A stretch of DNA of 64,000 bases from the NCBI RefSeq assembly GCF_002117935.1, contig NZ_BDJE01000028.1, positions 103,855 to 167,854 on the forward strand, written 5' to 3'. The notes below the pieces were generated by a model. It was not told where the DNA came from and searched no databases. It saw nothing but the letters and a program-made list of their open reading frames with translations. Shown piece after piece: positions 62,612 to 64,000 of this stretch. This DNA is from Nocardioides sp. PD653-B2. Its GTDB lineage: Bacteria; Actinomycetota; Actinomycetes; Propionibacteriales; Nocardioidaceae. The position numbers and the translations under genes are program-made. Each line of letters opens with the position of its first letter. Position 1 is the stretch's first letter.

Positions 62612-64000
62612 CCCGGGATCGACACGCGCGGTCCCGGGGGGTCCTCGAGACCCCCGGTGGCCCGACGTCGACTACCCGGACGTCATCTTCGAGATCCTCG
62701 ACGCCAGCGCGTCGCCGACCGTCGCGGTCACGGCGAGCGGCGTCATCAACTACGCGAACCCCCAGGCCGAGCTGGACTTCGGCTACTCGCTCGCGGAGCT
62801 GCTCGGTCAGTCGGTCGAGCTCCTGATGCCCGTCGAGAACGCGTTGCTGCACGGGCGGCTCCGTGAGCAGTACGTCGCCGATCCCCGCCCCCGCGCGATG
62901 GGCTACGACCTCGGCCTCCTGGCCCGGCGCAAGGACGGCTCGACGTTCCCGGTCGAGATCAGCCTCACGCCGCTGCCGACCGACGACGGACCGTGGGTCC
63001 TGGCCGCGGTCGTGGACATCACCCCCCGGCGCGCCGCCGAGGACCGGGTCCGCGCCCTCAGCGACGCGCACCTCGCCCTCGCCGAGCTGAACGCGGCGAT
63101 CCTGCACGCGCAGAGCCCCGAGGAGCTGTACGACGCGGCCTGCCGTGTCGTCGGCCGCGTCAGCGACGAGCTCGGCGTGTTTGTCGCGCAGTCGACCGGC
63201 GACGGCCTGCTCGAGGTGGTCGCCCACGTCGGCGAGACCGGGCCGGTCGGCGCCGACCCGACCGGGATCGCGACGGACCTGCCGGGCCTGACCGGGGTGC
63301 TGACCACGGGGAAGGTCTGGCTGTGTGCGGACGTCGCCGCCGAGACCTCCGGCTCGTGGCGGACCTGGGCGCTCGAGGCCGGCGTCACGGCCGTCGCCGG
63401 CCTCGCCCTGCGGCGCGCCGGCCGACCGGTCGCGGTGCTCGTGGTCCATGCAGCCCGACGGGAGCTGATCGAGGACCAGTTCGTCGCCGTGTTGGAGACG
63501 ATGGCCGACAACCTCTCGTTCGCTCTGGACCGCCTAGCCACGCAGGAGCGGATGCACCGGGTCGACGGTCAGCGTCTCGAGCTGCTGGGCAGGCTCGTGG
63601 CGGCCCAGGAGCAGGAGCGGGCGCGGATCGCGGGCGACGTGCACGACCACTCCGTCCAGGCACTGGCGGCCCTGGACCTCCGTCTCGGGATGCACCGCAG
63701 GCAGCTCGACCTGGTCGCCCCCGACCTGGTCCCGTCGGTGGACGCCCTCCACGCCGGCCTCGTCGAGGTGGTCGCCGAGCTGCGGCACCTCCTCTTCGAC
63801 CTGGAGGTGGCCGACGAGGGGGTCGCCCTGGTGGACCAGCTCCGTGACGCGCTCGAGCACGTCTTCGAGGCTCCGGGCACGGAGCGCATCCTCGACGTCC
63901 GCGACCCCGCTCGGGCCGACCTCCCGCCGGACCTGCGCTTGCAGGCCGTGCGCATCTTCAAGGAAGCGCTGGGCAACGTACGCCGGCACGCCGACGCCAC
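62604..64000 (+). CDS. PAS-GAF sensor histidine kinase (NarX/DesK type), cut by window edge
   Basis: At least 465 residues; continues past 64000. PAS domain YPDVIFEILDASASPTVAVT to VVDITPRRAAEDR (about 25-150), GAF-like domain LYDAACRVVGRVSDELGVFV to MADNLSFALDR, then HisKA_3 with AAQEQERARIAGDVHDHSVQ, phospho-acceptor H347, and the N-box start FKEALGNVRRHADA at the edge. No ATG, GTG or TTG exists in frame before the PAS domain. ATC at 62604 has GAGGAGG 9 nt upstream and overlaps the regulator stop by 8 bp, so I take it as the start. It should phosphorylate one or both neighbouring regulators. Confidence 0.8.
   Translation, partial: MTDPGSTRAVPGGPRDPRWPDVDYPDVIFEILDASASPTVAVTASGVINYANPQAELDFGYSLAELLGQSVELLMPVENALLHGRLREQYVADPRPRAMGYDLGLLARRKDGSTFPVEISLTPLPTDDGPWVLAAVVDITPRRAAEDRVRALSDAHLALAELNAAILHAQSPEELYDAACRVVGRVSDELGVFVAQSTGDGLLEVVAHVGETGPVGADPTGIATDLPGLTGVLTTGKVWLCADVAAETSGSWRTWALEAGVTAVAGLALRRAGRPVAVLVVHAARRELIEDQFVAVLETMADNLSFALDRLATQERMHRVDGQRLELLGRLVAAQEQERARIAGDVHDHSVQALAALDLRLGMHRRQLDLVAPDLVPSVDALHAGLVEVVAELRHLLFDLEVADEGVALVDQLRDALEHVFEAPGTERILDVRDPARADLPPDLRLQAVRIFKEALGNVRRHADA

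Overview
The window is very GC-rich DNA dominated by third-position G/C, with GTG starts, ATGA/TGATG operon junctions, a split type VII (ESX-like) secretion locus, a TadA-associated protein, an F420-type (Ddn-like) oxidoreductase, a LytR_C protein and an RNA with the usual actinobacterial serine-tRNA shape. Together these point to a chromosomal segment of a high-GC actinobacterium, most likely of the Nocardioidaceae (inference from protein resemblance, not a database match). I see no phage, insertion sequence or CRISPR array.

Layout. 0-4.4 kb: the start of a divergent ubiquitin-like (EccD/YukD-type) gene cut by the window edge, and the complete three-ATPase EccC. 4.4-9.2 kb: a SnoaL-like protein and an FAD dehydrogenase that share a KstR-like operator, with small conserved genes, a LytR_C membrane protein and a K+/H+ antiporter between them. 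9.2-15 kb: one giant exported protein with ten DUF11-like repeats. 15-20.9 kb: an aminotransferase, then a five-gene module of two small WxG-type helical proteins, two paralogous alpha/beta-hydrolase proteins (one with an intact catalytic serine, one without) and an EspG-like protein, which looks like cargo and chaperone for the type VII system. 21-26.4 kb: MoxR/VWA pair, crotonase, gamma-carbonic anhydrase, lipoprotein, tRNA-Ser(CGA). 26.4-31.3 kb: a gene remnant beside a nested palindrome, LldD-type FMN oxidase with a divergent LacI regulator, tadA with its partner, upp. 31.3-38 kb: pntB-pntAb-pntAa transhydrogenase, a small RelA/SpoT-type synthetase, a 2'-5' RNA ligase-like protein, a VIT-type transporter and a DHA2 drug exporter. 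38-44.2 kb: glgX(treX)-treY-treZ, which turns glycogen-type glucan into trehalose. 44.2-52.5 kb: lipoprotein, class III sirtuin, methyltransferase, GTPase, menB, Ddn-like oxidoreductase, exported hydrolase, MFS carrier, ACT-domain protein. 52.5-61 kb: recC-recB-recD operon. 61-64 kb: a two-component signalling cluster with two response regulators, a small dimeric-barrel protein and a PAS/GAF histidine kinase running off the right edge.

Regulatory picture. Several genes have a TANNNT hexamer 6-7 nt before the start codon and no ribosome binding site, which indicates leaderless mRNAs. Unusual DNA includes AGCGCAATTGCGCT palindromes spaced 51-52 bp in two convergent intergenic gaps, a 90-bp nested hairpin, a 75-bp nested palindrome near the tRNA, and a 7-bp tandem array inside an inverted repeat. 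The kinase at the right edge has no ATG, GTG or TTG start and seems to begin at ATC. About half of the window is ordinary housekeeping; the most unusual parts are the WxG/hydrolase module, the repeat protein and the palindromes.
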